From the NCBI RefSeq assembly GCF_000221225.1, contig NW_006383036.1, positions 311,587 to 375,586 of the forward strand: a stretch of 64,000 nt of DNA. The letters run 5' to 3'. The notes beneath the pieces are model-generated. The model ran no database searches. It saw only the letters and a program-made list of their open reading frames with translations, and was not told the DNA's origin. Origin of the DNA: Thermochaetoides thermophila DSM 1495 (lineage: Eukaryota > Ascomycota > Sordariomycetes > Sordariales > Chaetomiaceae). Each line of letters starts with the position of its first letter. Positions within the stretch are counted from its first letter, which is position 1. Shown in pieces: positions 45,289-58,107 of the stretch. The position numbers were made by a program, and so were the translations under genes.

Positions 45289-48200
45289 TTTGGACGCCGT
45301 GGTGGGCAACAAGGTAACCGTCCTGACAAGCACCCTAACAGGGTCCTTGTCAACAGTGACGGTAAAATGTTAACAGAGTAATTGGTGCTAAATGGACAAC
45401 TCCTGCCAGCGTTGCTAGCCTGACTTGATGTGTATGATCGATTCGGGGGAAAGCAGCCGTTATAAACGATCTTGAGCGGAACGTCAAGCACGAGACCAGC
45501 GGCAAGTGGAAAATGCTAAAAGAGGAGTGTGAAAAGAATTTCGAGGGATTTGAAGCAAGAATGGGAACAGGAGAGAGAGTTTGGCAAAGAAGAACAAGTG
45601 GAGATGTCTGAGTGTATGTATGACGGCCCGGAAAAGGAAGTCAAGTTCAAAGTGACGGATGCTTGATCCGACAGGGAGTGAAAAGCAGCTGGATGGAGCA
45701 GTCCTTTTCAATATCGGAAATATTAACGAGACATGGCTCGTTTGCCACGGGTCTTTAGTAGCCAGACCAGATGCGGCGCCGGGGATAGGAAGAACAGTAT
45801 TAGAAAAAGAAGAGTCCGACTTGCAGTGCGGGAAACGGTTGCATGGGTACGGTAGCGGGAAACAGGACAGCAAGGGACAGGGGTACCTCGCGTGTCTGGG
45901 TAGTAATAGGCAAGGAAAGTGCCATATGTTGTCTGCAGGAAGATACGGTGAAGCCTTCTTGTTTCTCACTCAGCGTGGTGGTGCTCGTCTCGGGATATGA
46001 CCTTGGACCACGGGATGTTCGTGGGTGTTTGGACTGGATGGTACGTACCTGCCGCGATGGGAAACGCCGTACGAGACACAGAAAGATCGGTCCAGCCAGT
46101 TATTGGACTAGTTCAGCCGCTGGCCTTGCTGCAATGGACGCTCTGGGACGCCGTGATGACGCTCACTGCATCAGCTCGGCGTGCCCTTCGGGGTTAGGTC
46201 AGATCAAGAACAGAGCCATAAATTGAAGTAAACAGTCAAGCTCTATTGTTAGAGTTAGTTTACAGCGTCTTCTGAAGCGGCATGAGGCAGAGCCCTTCGG
46301 GCTGCGCCGCGATGACAGCCTCCAGCGTCCAAATTGAGAACAAAACACAGCACACAAGACGTCACCATACAGGGACAAGATTCAAACTGGAAGGGCAGTG
46401 CGGGATCTCTGTGCCGAACAGCACGAAAAACTCGCGGGCTAGCACGTTGGCCAGCAGTCTTCCTCTCAGTGGTTGCCGGGACGAAGATCTGTTGATAGAA
46501 GCTGGTTGCAGGCCTATCAGGCTTGCTTCACCGAATCTGTCGTTACCCAATGACATAATTCACAAGAATTGCGCCGAAGAAAGAGCTGTGCTGAGCCTGC
46601 CGTCCCGATAAAGACAGGGAGGAGGGGTCAATGCCATCAAACCTCTCCCATCCGTGTGGACTGGATAAGGATAATGGAAGGCAATTGATATTGAGATCTG
46701 TAGATCTGCGGGGTGGCGGGATCTGGAGGCGCCGATTTGTAAGAACAGAAATCGGAACGTATGACTCAACTACTATGAGCTATTGCCCAGTTCCCATCAT
46801 CAAGTACTTCAGTATGGAACAATGGGACAAGCTAGATTGCGGGTATAGAGTTTGTAGTGCATGCGATGCGACGCAGGCATCCTCTAGCATCCATGGGTTC
46901 GGAGACCCAGGAGCATTAAGGTTGGAGGAAACTCTAGAGTCATCTGGGGAGAATGCTAAGGAAACGGGGCTTCTGAAAATGCTCGCAAAAGACGAGACGC
47001 ACATTCGAGCGGTTCTAGCAGGTCACTTTAGGCACAAAAATGCCCATCAAATCGGATCCAAGACGAGCCATCCATCCATTTCTGCAGGAGGTACGGTCGA
47101 CAAAGCCTGATAGCCGCCACAAGGACCTCTGCAACAGCTGCAGAGCAGGCGATGTTAGCCCTGTGTATGCAAAGCGGGAAAGACAGCAGCCAAAGAGGTG
47201 CCCGTCAAAACGTGTTTTGGTACATTATATTGAGCCTGCACCATGGAGCTGGCACCGGGAACATTGTTTTGGGTTCTGGGCTGCAGCGTGTCAACCTAAA
47301 GATCATCGAGAGATACAGGGCCGCTGCCACCACACCTGGAGCACAATAACCCTGGTAGCAAAGGTCCCGGATACCCAGACGGCCTGCAAGTTCCTATAGC
47401 ACAGTCTTACCAATCAACACTGCTCTAACAGCTTCACAGACTCACTGCCAGTGTCGTCTGAGCCTGTCAGCAAGCAACCGGTATCTCCTATAGGGTCTAG
47501 AAGGTAATGCTTCTTTTTAAGGAATGCAAAAGTGTCGATTCGAGGGTGACTTCTCGATATCGTCGGGTCGGAGTGCAGTGGTTATGAAAATGGGTTATGC
47601 TCGACGGCAGCATCATCGACACGTCGAGCATCCGCACGATCCGCTGCTGCTGACAAGGAAAAGGAACTTGATAGGGTGCTTATTCGCCGGGAGTTCGAAG
47701 ATGGGCAGTGCCGTCAAGACCGAGGCATATGGCGTGGGACTGGGGATATGCAAGCCTCGGTGTTGTAGTATCATGGAGCAGAAGGTAAAGATGGGAAAGG
47801 ATTGGTCGATCATTCGAAGGCCGAGAAAAGATTGACTTGATACGATCACTCCTTCCTTGTGTTGCCATCTGCAGCATATGCATACTGCCCAATGCACTGC
47901 CAAGATGGGAAGCGTGGCTCCACCTGCAGGTAGCCACCCACCCCTGCTTGGCGCTCATCTTCAAATCGTTTCCCCTGCACCTTGGCATTCCCAACCCCAC
48001 CATCCCACTCTCTTCCCGTCCCCTCTTCTCACGTTGTCCCTTGCAAAGTTCCCGTCAAGCCTCTAAAACACTCTTGGATGCCATTTACACACCTGCAGTT
48101 AGTCATGTCCAGCTTTTCCAACTGGCCACCGGTCGTGGGACCGGTGCGGCGAGATGCACAGAATCCATACCTGTCTTCTATCTCAGACGCGGGAGGGCTT

Positions 48201-51200
48201 TTGTTCCGTTGATTCTTGCAGCATCCCATTTACGATGATCAACCGGTTCCTGCTTCAATGCCGTTCGTTGTTTGCTATTCCCGCCTGCTTATGCCCTTCG
48301 TTGGCGCAAATATCATTCTGTCTGTATACTGGTAACAAAAATCAGAGTAAACATGGAGGGTGGATCGAGCGCACAAAGGACCGGAATGATCTTAGCACCA
48401 GCCATCTCATGTCAAAAATGGAAATGAGAGGTCACCACTCTTCAAGTAGCCCGATGGATTCGTTCGGAACTGCTTCCTGCTCAGTCCAGTGTAACAATGC
48501 CATGGCCAATTTGAAGCAACGCCAACTGTGATGCCCCCGCCAGCGGTTCTTTGCTGGATCGTCCTAAGCTGGCCCGGCCCGGATCGACGCTTTGTACAGA
48601 GCAGGCACCCTTGCAAACAAGGGCATCCTAGTCTAAGCTGCACGTACATGAGCAGCTGTCTTTTTGTCTGCCCGGTAACTGGGCATTAAAAGTTACATGA
48701 TCGAAACCTTGCCTCGTGCTTCATGATCAAGGCTAATTGGAGAAAGAAATGGAGTATGCAACGCCGGGTTGAAACTCTGCATGTCGAAATTGATTCCACC
48801 TGAAAATAGTAAACTGCATTCCTATTCCAAGGACCCGGAATATGCCACTTCCCAATGCACTGCCCGTGAAGATTGTTAGAATTTCAAGATTTTGGGCCTA
48901 CCAGCAAGCAGTCTGTCAAAACATCGTTTCAACAAAGCGAAAGCCACTTTGTTTGCACAGACCATCTCCTAAGACTCCATGCCGGTGATCTTTCATTGGC
49001 CTGGAATATTCAGAGCAGACTACCTACTTCGGGAGAATTATTTGAACAGCCTGTCAATGAGGGAGATGGATGTTCAACCCATGTGAGCTGCAGGAAAGGA
49101 AGATGGTAAGTGATTGGTAATACCATCCGGTTATCCTAAATAAATACAACCCAAGATATCTTCATGTCCCAGAAGCTAAAGGTCTCATCATCTCCACATT
49201 CACATGGGATGACGAGCATACAAAAATACTACAGAATAGAGGTAATAAGCTGGATATAAATGACCCCTAAAAATATTCCCGTAGGTGCTCCATCATCTCT
49301 GATGACGGCATTTCGTCTGAGTGGACGGGAACCGCTCGGGACCGAGCTGTTAGGCTAATAACCAGCCTTAAATATCAAAGTTCGCCCGGCATAGCTCTGG
49401 TGGGCAGCTCCAGGACAGGCAAGCTGCACGTAATTCGCGTACTTTGATTTTGATTTTGTTTTTGTTCATAATCAGTCAGTCAATTTTTATCATGAATCTG
49501 CACCTGGACGTTATTCAAGGCATACCGGACAATTACATCCGTATAGAACATGACGATGCCAACGGCTAGGAGGAATTCGGCCAGCAGGCAGGCATGCCAA
49601 GCATTGGAGAGCTCTGCACAGCTAAAAAACTGACATAACCCTAGGCCTGGGGTCGAGTCAATGTCTAAGGCGCCATGGCACAGCGTGACAGTCGGACCAA
49701 TTAAGACACGATGCTGCCATGCTGCATGTCCGGAAAAGGGTGCCGCTGCCGGGGTCCAGGACCTTTGCTTTGACCGCCGACAACGGGCCGGAAGAACGGC
49801 TGAATCGGAGCTTTCGGGACTGAGCCACTCGTTGGCTATCTGCCTCGGCCGCGCTAGGCCTTCGGAAAGGCCGTGTCCTACATGCTCAGGACTCGGATTT
49901 GGTTGTTCAGGAAATCTGCAAATGCTGACATTTTGCAATGGGAGCCCTTAAGGGCAACGCAGATCATCCCATAAGCATCGCACAGGTTTCCGACCGCAGT
50001 CTCTCCGTGCCCTATCAGCAAAAAAGATGCCTAGCCCTCAGGCATCAGACAGGCAGTGGCGCAGCAAAGCTACCGCGAGATTGACCGTTGGCCGATGGGG
50101 TTGACTGGTGATGATACAGAATGGTGATGCTTATACGTGTGTAATTTGTGAGGTGAGGGCCTCTGTTTACCTGAGCTTGTATTAGTTGAGAGAAACAGTT
50201 GGTTGCAGGCACTGACATTCCTCGTTAAAGATCTAGATGTTTCAGCCACATGTGTGTCTTTGGGCCGTTTGGCGGTCTCACAGGCTTATATGATTTGTGA
50301 TGAGGGCTCGGGTCTCAGCACGATTCCGGGAATGCGAGACGTGAGCAACGTAGGCTGTCTTGGCTCCTGCCCCAGCTCGAGACCTAAGAGCTGACCATAT
50401 GGCTTTGTTAGGGTTGCTGGAACGGATGCGGTTTAGCGCACCATTCCGTATCAGTTAAGTATTGGCTCCACGGATTCTTTGGGCTTTTGAAGATTGAAGG
50501 CTCCTCCTACATCAAAACGAAGATTGAGGATGCGGTGCGACCAGCACAAATATTGAATAGCGACTTCAAGAGTCAGGGCCGCGGTCAGCGAAGATGAGGA
50601 TTCCAATCAAATTCACCAGACATAATATGTTAATTTGAGACCAGCTGAGCTGCTTCGTAAGATCAAACCACTAGTAGCGAAAGCTGGCAACCTCGAGAAT
50701 CCTGATGTCCTCTGCCTGTTCGTTTCGTGATGTTGGCCAGAATTTGCAGACCCTGACCTGTAGCGTTGTCCGTGCCCCATGCCTTATGTAAGCGATAAAA
50801 TAAACTTATGGACTCCACCAAGCGCTTTAGCCACATCAAGAAAAGCGCGATGGATCCACGGTCTTGGCATCAAAGATTCCGATCAGTGTAACCCTCAGCA
50901 GAGCGTTCCTCGAGCATCACAATTTCCCCGTTAAAGAGAGAGTTGGCCATGTTGACAAGCTTCGAGTAATTATTTCGAAGCTCGCCATTACAACCGAATA
51001 CCCCAAGCTCCACAGGTTGGGAACGTACCATGCTTACCTAATCACTATTGTGCGTTGCTTCTTCCAAGATGATCTGTCCGCAATGCTCCAACTTTGCTGA
51101 TCCGTCTTGCTATAGTTCCACTGCGCTCGGTTGGCCTTTGCCTCCCCATATTTAAATATTCTCTTACCACGAGAGTTGTCATAGACCCCCAGTGTCCAAA

Positions 51201-54200
51201 TTATGTGGGTTCTCTTCTGCCTGCCGATCCTCAGGATTGGCTTCAGGTAACCGCTACAGCCCACAATATGTCGTTGCAGAAGGACAGCAGCAACAGCATG
51301 CGGATTGGCATTGCACATGACCAAAGACACGAGGATAGTGCAACACGACCCCACCGGAGCCTGCCGATACACGAGACAGGTCGATAATGACACTTGATTT
51401 AGGCTCAGATTGGCCAGGGCGAGGGTAATGGAGTTGTCATTACGTATTGTTGGAGCCCGAGTCTCCGTTTCCTTCCCAACTGGCCTTGGACACACGAAAG
51501 CTCTGGCCCGTATACTCAAACTCCAGATCCCGGTATATGATGAATTTTACCATCTTCAATGAAGAGTCAAAGTCATTCGCCGAAACGATCCGGTTCAAAC
51601 AGCGATCCCAAGGTCGTGACCATGGCACCTGCTGTGCTTGTGTGAAAAGAAGGAACTTGTTCTGACTATTTAAACACCGCTTCACCATGCTTTTGCGCAT
51701 CTGTTGCAACACCCATGCAGCTGCTCTCACTTGCAATCATTTGGATTCAAGAACGAGCACTTTTGAGAACGGCTGGTGCCAGACCATCAGCAACCCGACT
51801 CAAGTACATGGAATGTTGAGACGCAATCCCTTACCCACATTTGCCCAATGAAACCGCTGTCTGTAGCCAACTACAAGTTACTAGGTCGGCGATTCTATCA
51901 GTATCCAGGAGTATGGAAACCAATGTTCCAGCCTTCTTTCCACGGCTTCACCCTTTGTTGAGCTCCTTCAATCCTGACTTCCGGGATTGGGCCAGAGGTT
52001 GATATCGTTGATGCACAGCATCGTAGCATCATCAGAAGACGAAATCGTTAACAATAGCATCAACAATGTACTCTCTTATCAAGGAAGAGCACTTTAGCTC
52101 GCTGAGCCTCTTCCAAACTCGAGGCTTGGCACTAAGATATGTCCCGTTTCGGCGTTTGGCTTGTTATTGAAACGAGGCGCGTAAGCCGCCCATTGGCCAA
52201 ATTGGTTGCACACGTCTGCCAGCTGGGTAGTAGCCGGTTACTTCGGGAAATGGCTATGACCGAACCCTCCGAGAGATGCTTGGCTCGTTACCATGCTCGA
52301 GAGAAACGTGTTACCACAATTTGGCTCGATCCATTACCAACCCTTGGGTTCATCTATCTAGATTCGCTCGTTTTCACGTTTCTTGCAATCCGGTCACACG
52401 CTCCACGGAAAGAACCGCAACAGAAAGGGGCTTCAATATCTCAATCACTCTCAGCCGCATGCCCATACCTTACATGCATTGGTGGATCTTCCTATTGTGC
52501 GCTTGGTTAAAACCAAACGAAACTTCGTTTCCACTGACCACCCTCCCCCTCCCTTCCTGCATCACTGAATTCCCCCAGATTAGATTGCATGGGTAATCAT
52601 GGATAGTGTGCAAGTGGAGGAACGCGGCCAATAGTCATGCTCACAGTGATCCCCCATCCCACACAGCTTTGTGTTAAAAGTTGAGGGGTTGACAAGCTAG
52701 GCAACGGTTGGGCATCCCGAGCCATTCACCCCCAATCTGGGGGATCTTATCCGTTACAGCATGTTGCTTGCTTACCCCACGAGGAATTGCATCAACACCA
52801 AAGCTGTGGGACAATGCTATGCGGTCATCGGCGTTATTGTCACGAAACAAGAGGATTGTGGCAGGAATAGGTATGAATAAGCGTTTGCTTACCTGAGAAC
52901 TATGGCCGGGAAGCCTTTCTTTTTGGCCTCTTCCACAACTCGGTGGTTACTATGTATGTAAATATGTTAATGCATAAATATCATTATCATATCCCCCCAG
53001 GCAGAGGGAATGACACCAGAATCATTAGGATCACTTAGAGGGTGCTTCCAGTTGGAGGACAAGCTAAGTCTTTTTTTGGCTTCCTTTGTGTCGTCCTGAG
53101 TCGGGGGTCTCTCGGCACTTTATGATTGCTTTAAGGCAAACCACTTATCGGATAAGCATAGCTCTGGCCTATCGTTCATATCTGTGTTGAGCCGGTCAGT
53201 CAAATGCGACAGCTATGGAACCAAGCGCCCGGCTAAATTGGGGATAACCGTATATTGGCTTCAATGCTTCAAACTATCCTTATATTAAAAACCCAGGTTT
53301 ACGCTTAGTCATGTTTCCTGGGGTTTGTTTTCAAGCTCCAGCGAACGCTCTGATACGCAATATACATCTTCGATAAGAGTACCTCGGGACCGAACCACTG
53401 CTCAAGAGGCCCGATATACCCCATTAAAATAGCCACCTGTGCCTCTACCCTGCCTTTCCAACCTTAATGCATGTACATTCAAGTTTGGCTGGTACTCTGA
53501 ATATACATGATGCCTTCCAAAATAGATGTTATATAACTTAAGGCATCCCAAACGTTGTGAATACCTGCCCTTATTGTTTTAGTAGCCCCGTTGATCCCTT
53601 AGCCGTCGGGCAGGCTGCAGGCGCGTCAGCTTCACAAATCCAAGGGCAACCAATTGAAGAAAGCAGTTCCAAAAGCTTTCTGACATTTTCACATGCTTTT
53701 AACTCAAGGACTTGGCGTTGCATCTGTGATTCTAAGGTTCCAATTGCATTGCTCCGTGGCCCAAATCGTCGGGAAATGCCGTGCTCGAAGAGCATGATTG
53801 CGAAAAAAAAGGGACACTTCTCTTTCTATGGTGCATTCGTCCCATCAGAGGCAGCTAACCACACTAGATAGCATTATTCAAATAAGTCTGGACGTTACGG
53901 TACCAAATTGAGCCAGTAGCGGGGGGTATTGATGGTTACAAAGCGGCAGCCACACCCGTTTTACTGTAACCCCTCCGTTAACAAATGCACCTGAGCAATC
54001 AAGCTCGAAACTACAGCGACGTTGATGATTGATGTTACCCTTGCCACCGATATAAATATGATTAATTGAACCTGACAATCCGCCATCTCATAAGGATGAC
54101 TACATGCATTGAGTGACGATGCTAACCTCGCAGATGGACTGTGACGGAACAAGTAACGAATGCCAAAGTCAACGCCGTGACTATCTTCTACCTCTGTTAT

Positions 54201-56834
54201 TGAAAATGGTAAGTATTGATCTATATGATAATCTCACACTGCCAAAGAGGCTCTCTAAGACTACCTCCTTCATGTCTGAATCTGCTCTCTCATGGATACT
54301 AAGTGTTTTCAAGATTCTGTACTTTGTTTTTCACCTTCGCATATCTTAGTAGCAATCCAAAGAGAGATCTGAGTCGAATGAAGGCGTAAGACTCCATTTA
54401 GGTCTCAGAACTGAGAAACTCAAAGGGTCCTGAAAAGACCGTTACGTCAAGTAGGATATACCGGGTAACGTTCTTTTTTCCCCTCATTCAGGTATGGGTA
54501 ATACCTAGATGAAGAATAGACAAGGCCTGCCGAAATTTGGGAAGTTATTGCAACTTTCAGGCTAATGGGATTGATGCGGTGAAAACCAATAGAAGCCTAA
54601 TGTCTCAGCGCTTGTTAATACCTCCATAAATCAGGTGTATATCCAAACAGAACTGGTGATATCAGGCGCTTATGGTAACTCAGAAACGCATGTGCGTTGG
54701 TGAATGCAGTCTGGAGCGTCTCGGTGACGCATGCGGCATGTTGCATCGCTTCCCTGCCTGTTGTCTACTCGTCCCTGGCGTGGCTCCATGCTAACGAATA
54801 GACTTCGATGCTTCCAATTTCTCTCAATCGACAATATAGATCACTAAGAATCTAGTGCCTGTTTCCTACTTGACTGATGGCTGGTGGAATTTACAAAGGA
54901 CCAGGCAAGTTGCGGAGCCTGTTGGACACGAGTGTTATGGTGGACACACCAAACCGGAACCTTGACGAACATCCGGATGGATGAGTTGAGAGTGTAGCAT
55001 GTGTCGTGTAATATCTGATATGCAAACATCGGGAGAGCATGGGGATAAGAGAAGACCGTTGTTGGCTGCATGACCTAGTGGCTTGCGATAGGGAAACACC
55101 AGGGGGAACATCGGGACATCCTCATCGCATCCTGGCCAAAACGATATATCCAACCTGATTGACCGGCCAGCGAGCTTGCGTGTTCTTCCCCTGTCCCTTC
55201 CCATAAATTCTCACTGGCAAGCTGGCCAAGGGGTTCTTATTCCCGGAGCTTGGGTATAAAGAGTGAAAATCTTCTTCGAACGTTGAGACTCCTTCCTTCC
55301 TCTTCCAAATGCAGCACACAACCGCACTTTCAGACCCAACAGACTATTTTCAACTAGTTAACACCCATCACTGGCGTTTGAGGGTCGTCAGGGAACTGAT
55401 GTTGTCCACAGTGTCTTTAAGTCTAACCATATAATAAGGGTTGAAGACAATGTCGGTGGGAATGGTCCATTGGAAAGGTGGTAATGACTAACAGCAGATA
55501 AGGATGACGAGCACTTGCGCTTCCCCATTACGTTACTAGTCGCTCATTGAAGCACGATCAGTCTGGTGACTAAAGGAATTATGATGTTCCACTTGTCGAA
55601 CTGTGTTCATCCACATAAGCAAGAACAAGTTGCCAATATCAGACACTGAAGGACTGGGGAAAGCTTCAATAAGAGGGAGGGAAACAATGTCGTCGCAGAG
55701 ATGTTGTGGTAACAACATATCGATCTGGAGAGAACAACTTGACGGCATTTCACCTCGGGCTGCCAGTTCCAAAACATCAACTGACAACGTTCCGCGAACT
55801 ACGAAGTGTCAACCAGGACGACAGTTTGGCTGGATAGAACGATAGTTGGAAAGAACTATGCACGAAGAAGGTCAATGGTTGGGTTGAAGTTCGGATGTGT
55901 CAGGAGTTCCGAGTCGACAGCACGGCGGCGACCAGTTCGAAAACCTGCATCCATCATCCAACATCCCAAAAACCCAGTTGTCAACAATCTAGCAAACTCT
56001 CACTGGTTCAACGGATATTTACATGTAATTAAATGAACTTTTACAGAGCAGCAAAACATCGACGAGTGGGTATATAACACGGCATATTTGAGAAGTCAGA
56101 AGTAATACCTTGGCACAATATCTTGGCAACAACACAAACACTCGGGACTCTTGGAGCCTCCTAGGTTCTCAGTACTCGAGGTTATAGTTCCCCTTCGGTT
56201 TTGAGACGAATGTTCAAAAAGGCTGTCACAATGGGTATAAGGGATTCAGGGATTCCAAGGAAAAGCCACCACGACTGGATTATGTTGATCCGTCTTTCCC
56301 AAGTATTTGGGACTATAGCAACCTATTGATGGCTAAATTTTGACTGGAAAGTCCGGGCCCTCTCGAGTTTCTCAGACCGTCTCTGCTAACATCAGACATC
56401 ATGATAACACATCCCGCAGAGCTTCAACAATTCTTCGTGAAAGAAACAACATTACTGAGCCAAAAAGTTTAAAACTGCAACCGGTGAAAGAGAGTAACAG
56501 ATGTTACTCTCGCAGTCATTGGGAAGTTAGGAGAGGGTTGGGGGTTAGATGTTTCCCCTGAGGGTTAGGGTTGTTCCAGCATGCATGGATAAGCTTGCTT
56601 GTCTGAGCGAAGACTTGGCATGTCACAGGTTTCCAGCGTTTACTGTTCGGTTCACCCATCCTCCAAAGCCCTCTGCTGACGGAATATTAAAGTTCCAATA
56701 CCCTTCTAATACGGACATTCTCACAAGTCTCTCCTTGTTATTGCTGCCAAAGTTCTTCGTGACGCAGAAGTTGGATCGGTGAAAATAAACTGGCGAATGC
56801 TGATCCCCGCATCGGTTGTGTTTGGATCATCACC
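45289..56834. other. 11.5-kb gene desert upstream of the Cmr1/Pig1-type regulator
   Basis: The longest stretch without a supportable gene. The first 0.7 kb, C/T-rich on the minus strand, is likely the promoter and leader of the regulator. Elsewhere there are scattered frames of 60-160 codons on both strands with no known motifs, for example 46631-47110 (plus), 49480-49938 (minus) and 53571-53795 (minus). No transposase, integrase or reverse transcriptase signature, no long tandem array and no RNA gene was found. Base composition is moderate rather than extremely AT-rich, so heavy repeat-induced point mutation is not apparent. Confidence 0.6.
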
Positions 56835-58107
56835 ATGAAGCCCGTCATCGCCATCCCTGCGACTCTGCTGTTGGTGTATCGCGCATACGTCAAGAACTCG
56901 CTCACGCCAGCTGGCATCATTGCTGCTGTGCTTACCGCAATTGCCCATGCAATACATCCATGGAATTTGCCATTCGTCCTCTTGGTCGTCTTCTTCCTGG
57001 CTGGGACGCGGGCGACGCGTGTAAGCAATTCCGCTTCCCTTTCGCAGTGCCCTGAAAGGATAGAGTTCATTATTCCCTGCTTTCGACGCTCTTCCTGAAA
57101 AAAAAAAATAATCATACATAGCTAACTTGATGGAATAGGTAAAAGAGCATGTCAAGACCACTCTCACCGTGAAGGCAGGCGGCTCCTCAGGCGGTGAAGG
57201 CCCGCGTACACATGTGCAGGTCTTCGCCAATTCTCTGACAGCATCTATGCTCTCAGTCCTTCACGCTTACCAGCTTCGCTCCCGACAGCAAACTCTGCTT
57301 ACCGACCCAACAGGTACCGGTAGCCTTTGCTTCTCTTGGGGCGGAGATCTCCTCGTGGTTGGCATTATTGCCAACTACGCCTGTGTTGCCGCTGACACGT
57401 TCAGTTCTGAGTTGGGCATCCTCGCTCGGAGTCAGCCGCGGTTAATAACGAGCCTTACTCTGCGCAAGGTGCCACGGGGTACAAATGGGGGTGTAACTCT
57501 CGAGGGCCTGGCAGCTGGTCTGCTTGGTAGTGTCATCATCGTCACGTCCGCTATGCTCTTTCTGCCGTTTTGCACCAAAGCGACGGAAGGCAAGCTGGGA
57601 GGAGGGCCTGCATGGACTCTGGAGCAAAGAAGGCTGCTGATGGGAGGTTTGGCTCTCTGGGGATTGCTCGGAAGTTTGGTGGATAGCATCTTGGGTGGCC
57701 TGTTCCAGCGTAGTGTGAGGGATGTGAGAAGTGGAAAGATTGTGGAAGGCGAGGGCGGCGAGCGTGTCCTCATATCTGCGCCGGTGCCGGAGAAGAGGAC
57801 CGATGTTGGTGCTGGGATCAAGGCTGCCCTGCTACATGGAGAGGGTGAGGCTGCGGTTGAGAAGACGGACGCAGTGGGGACGGGTCAAAGTGGTGCTGAT
57901 TTAAGCCGCTATGATCCCCAAAACAAGCAGCGCAGACCGAGCTTTGGAGACGAAAGACCATCGAGAGTAGTGGAAAACGGTTGGGATCTGCTTGACAACA
58001 ACGACGTCAACTTTTTGATGTCGTTCGGCATGAGCATCGGTGCCATGGCTGTAGCGTCTTGGTATTGGCAAGTGCCGCTATCGTCAGTGCTGCCAGGAGC
58101 ATGGTGA
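56835..58107 (+). CDS. TMEM19/DUF92 family integral membrane protein
   Basis: Exons 56835-57020 and 57139-58107, with a 118-nt intron (donor GTAAGC, CTAAC branch point, AATAG acceptor) joined at a codon boundary, give 384 residues. Hydrophobic helices are seen near residues 3-20, 28-60, 110-140, 170-195, 205-230 and 355-375. The core pattern KVPRGTNGGVTLEGLAAGLLGS, with ADTFSSELG before it and LGSLVDSILGG after it, is diagnostic of the TMEM19/DUF92 family. The plant member VTE6 phosphorylates phytyl phosphate; the fungal role is not established to my knowledge. A charged, probably cytosolic loop of about 90 residues (near 255-345) separates the last two helices and is longer than in animal TMEM19. 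Confidence 0.88.

Noticed and set aside
46631..47110. 159-codon plus-strand frame in the 45-57 kb desert
   Set aside because: No recognisable domain; composition and the overlapping minus-strand frame suggest chance. Kept only as a note in the intergenic entry.
49480..49938. 152-codon minus-strand frame
   Set aside because: Contains a hydrophobic segment near its end but no family pattern, no upstream or downstream exon and an equally open opposite strand.
51034..51519. 161-codon minus-strand frame
   Set aside because: No motif, unbalanced residue use, and located amid AT-rich non-coding DNA.
56527..56575. Telomere-like TTAGGG units
   Set aside because: Only two adjacent imperfect copies inside ordinary intergenic DNA; no array.
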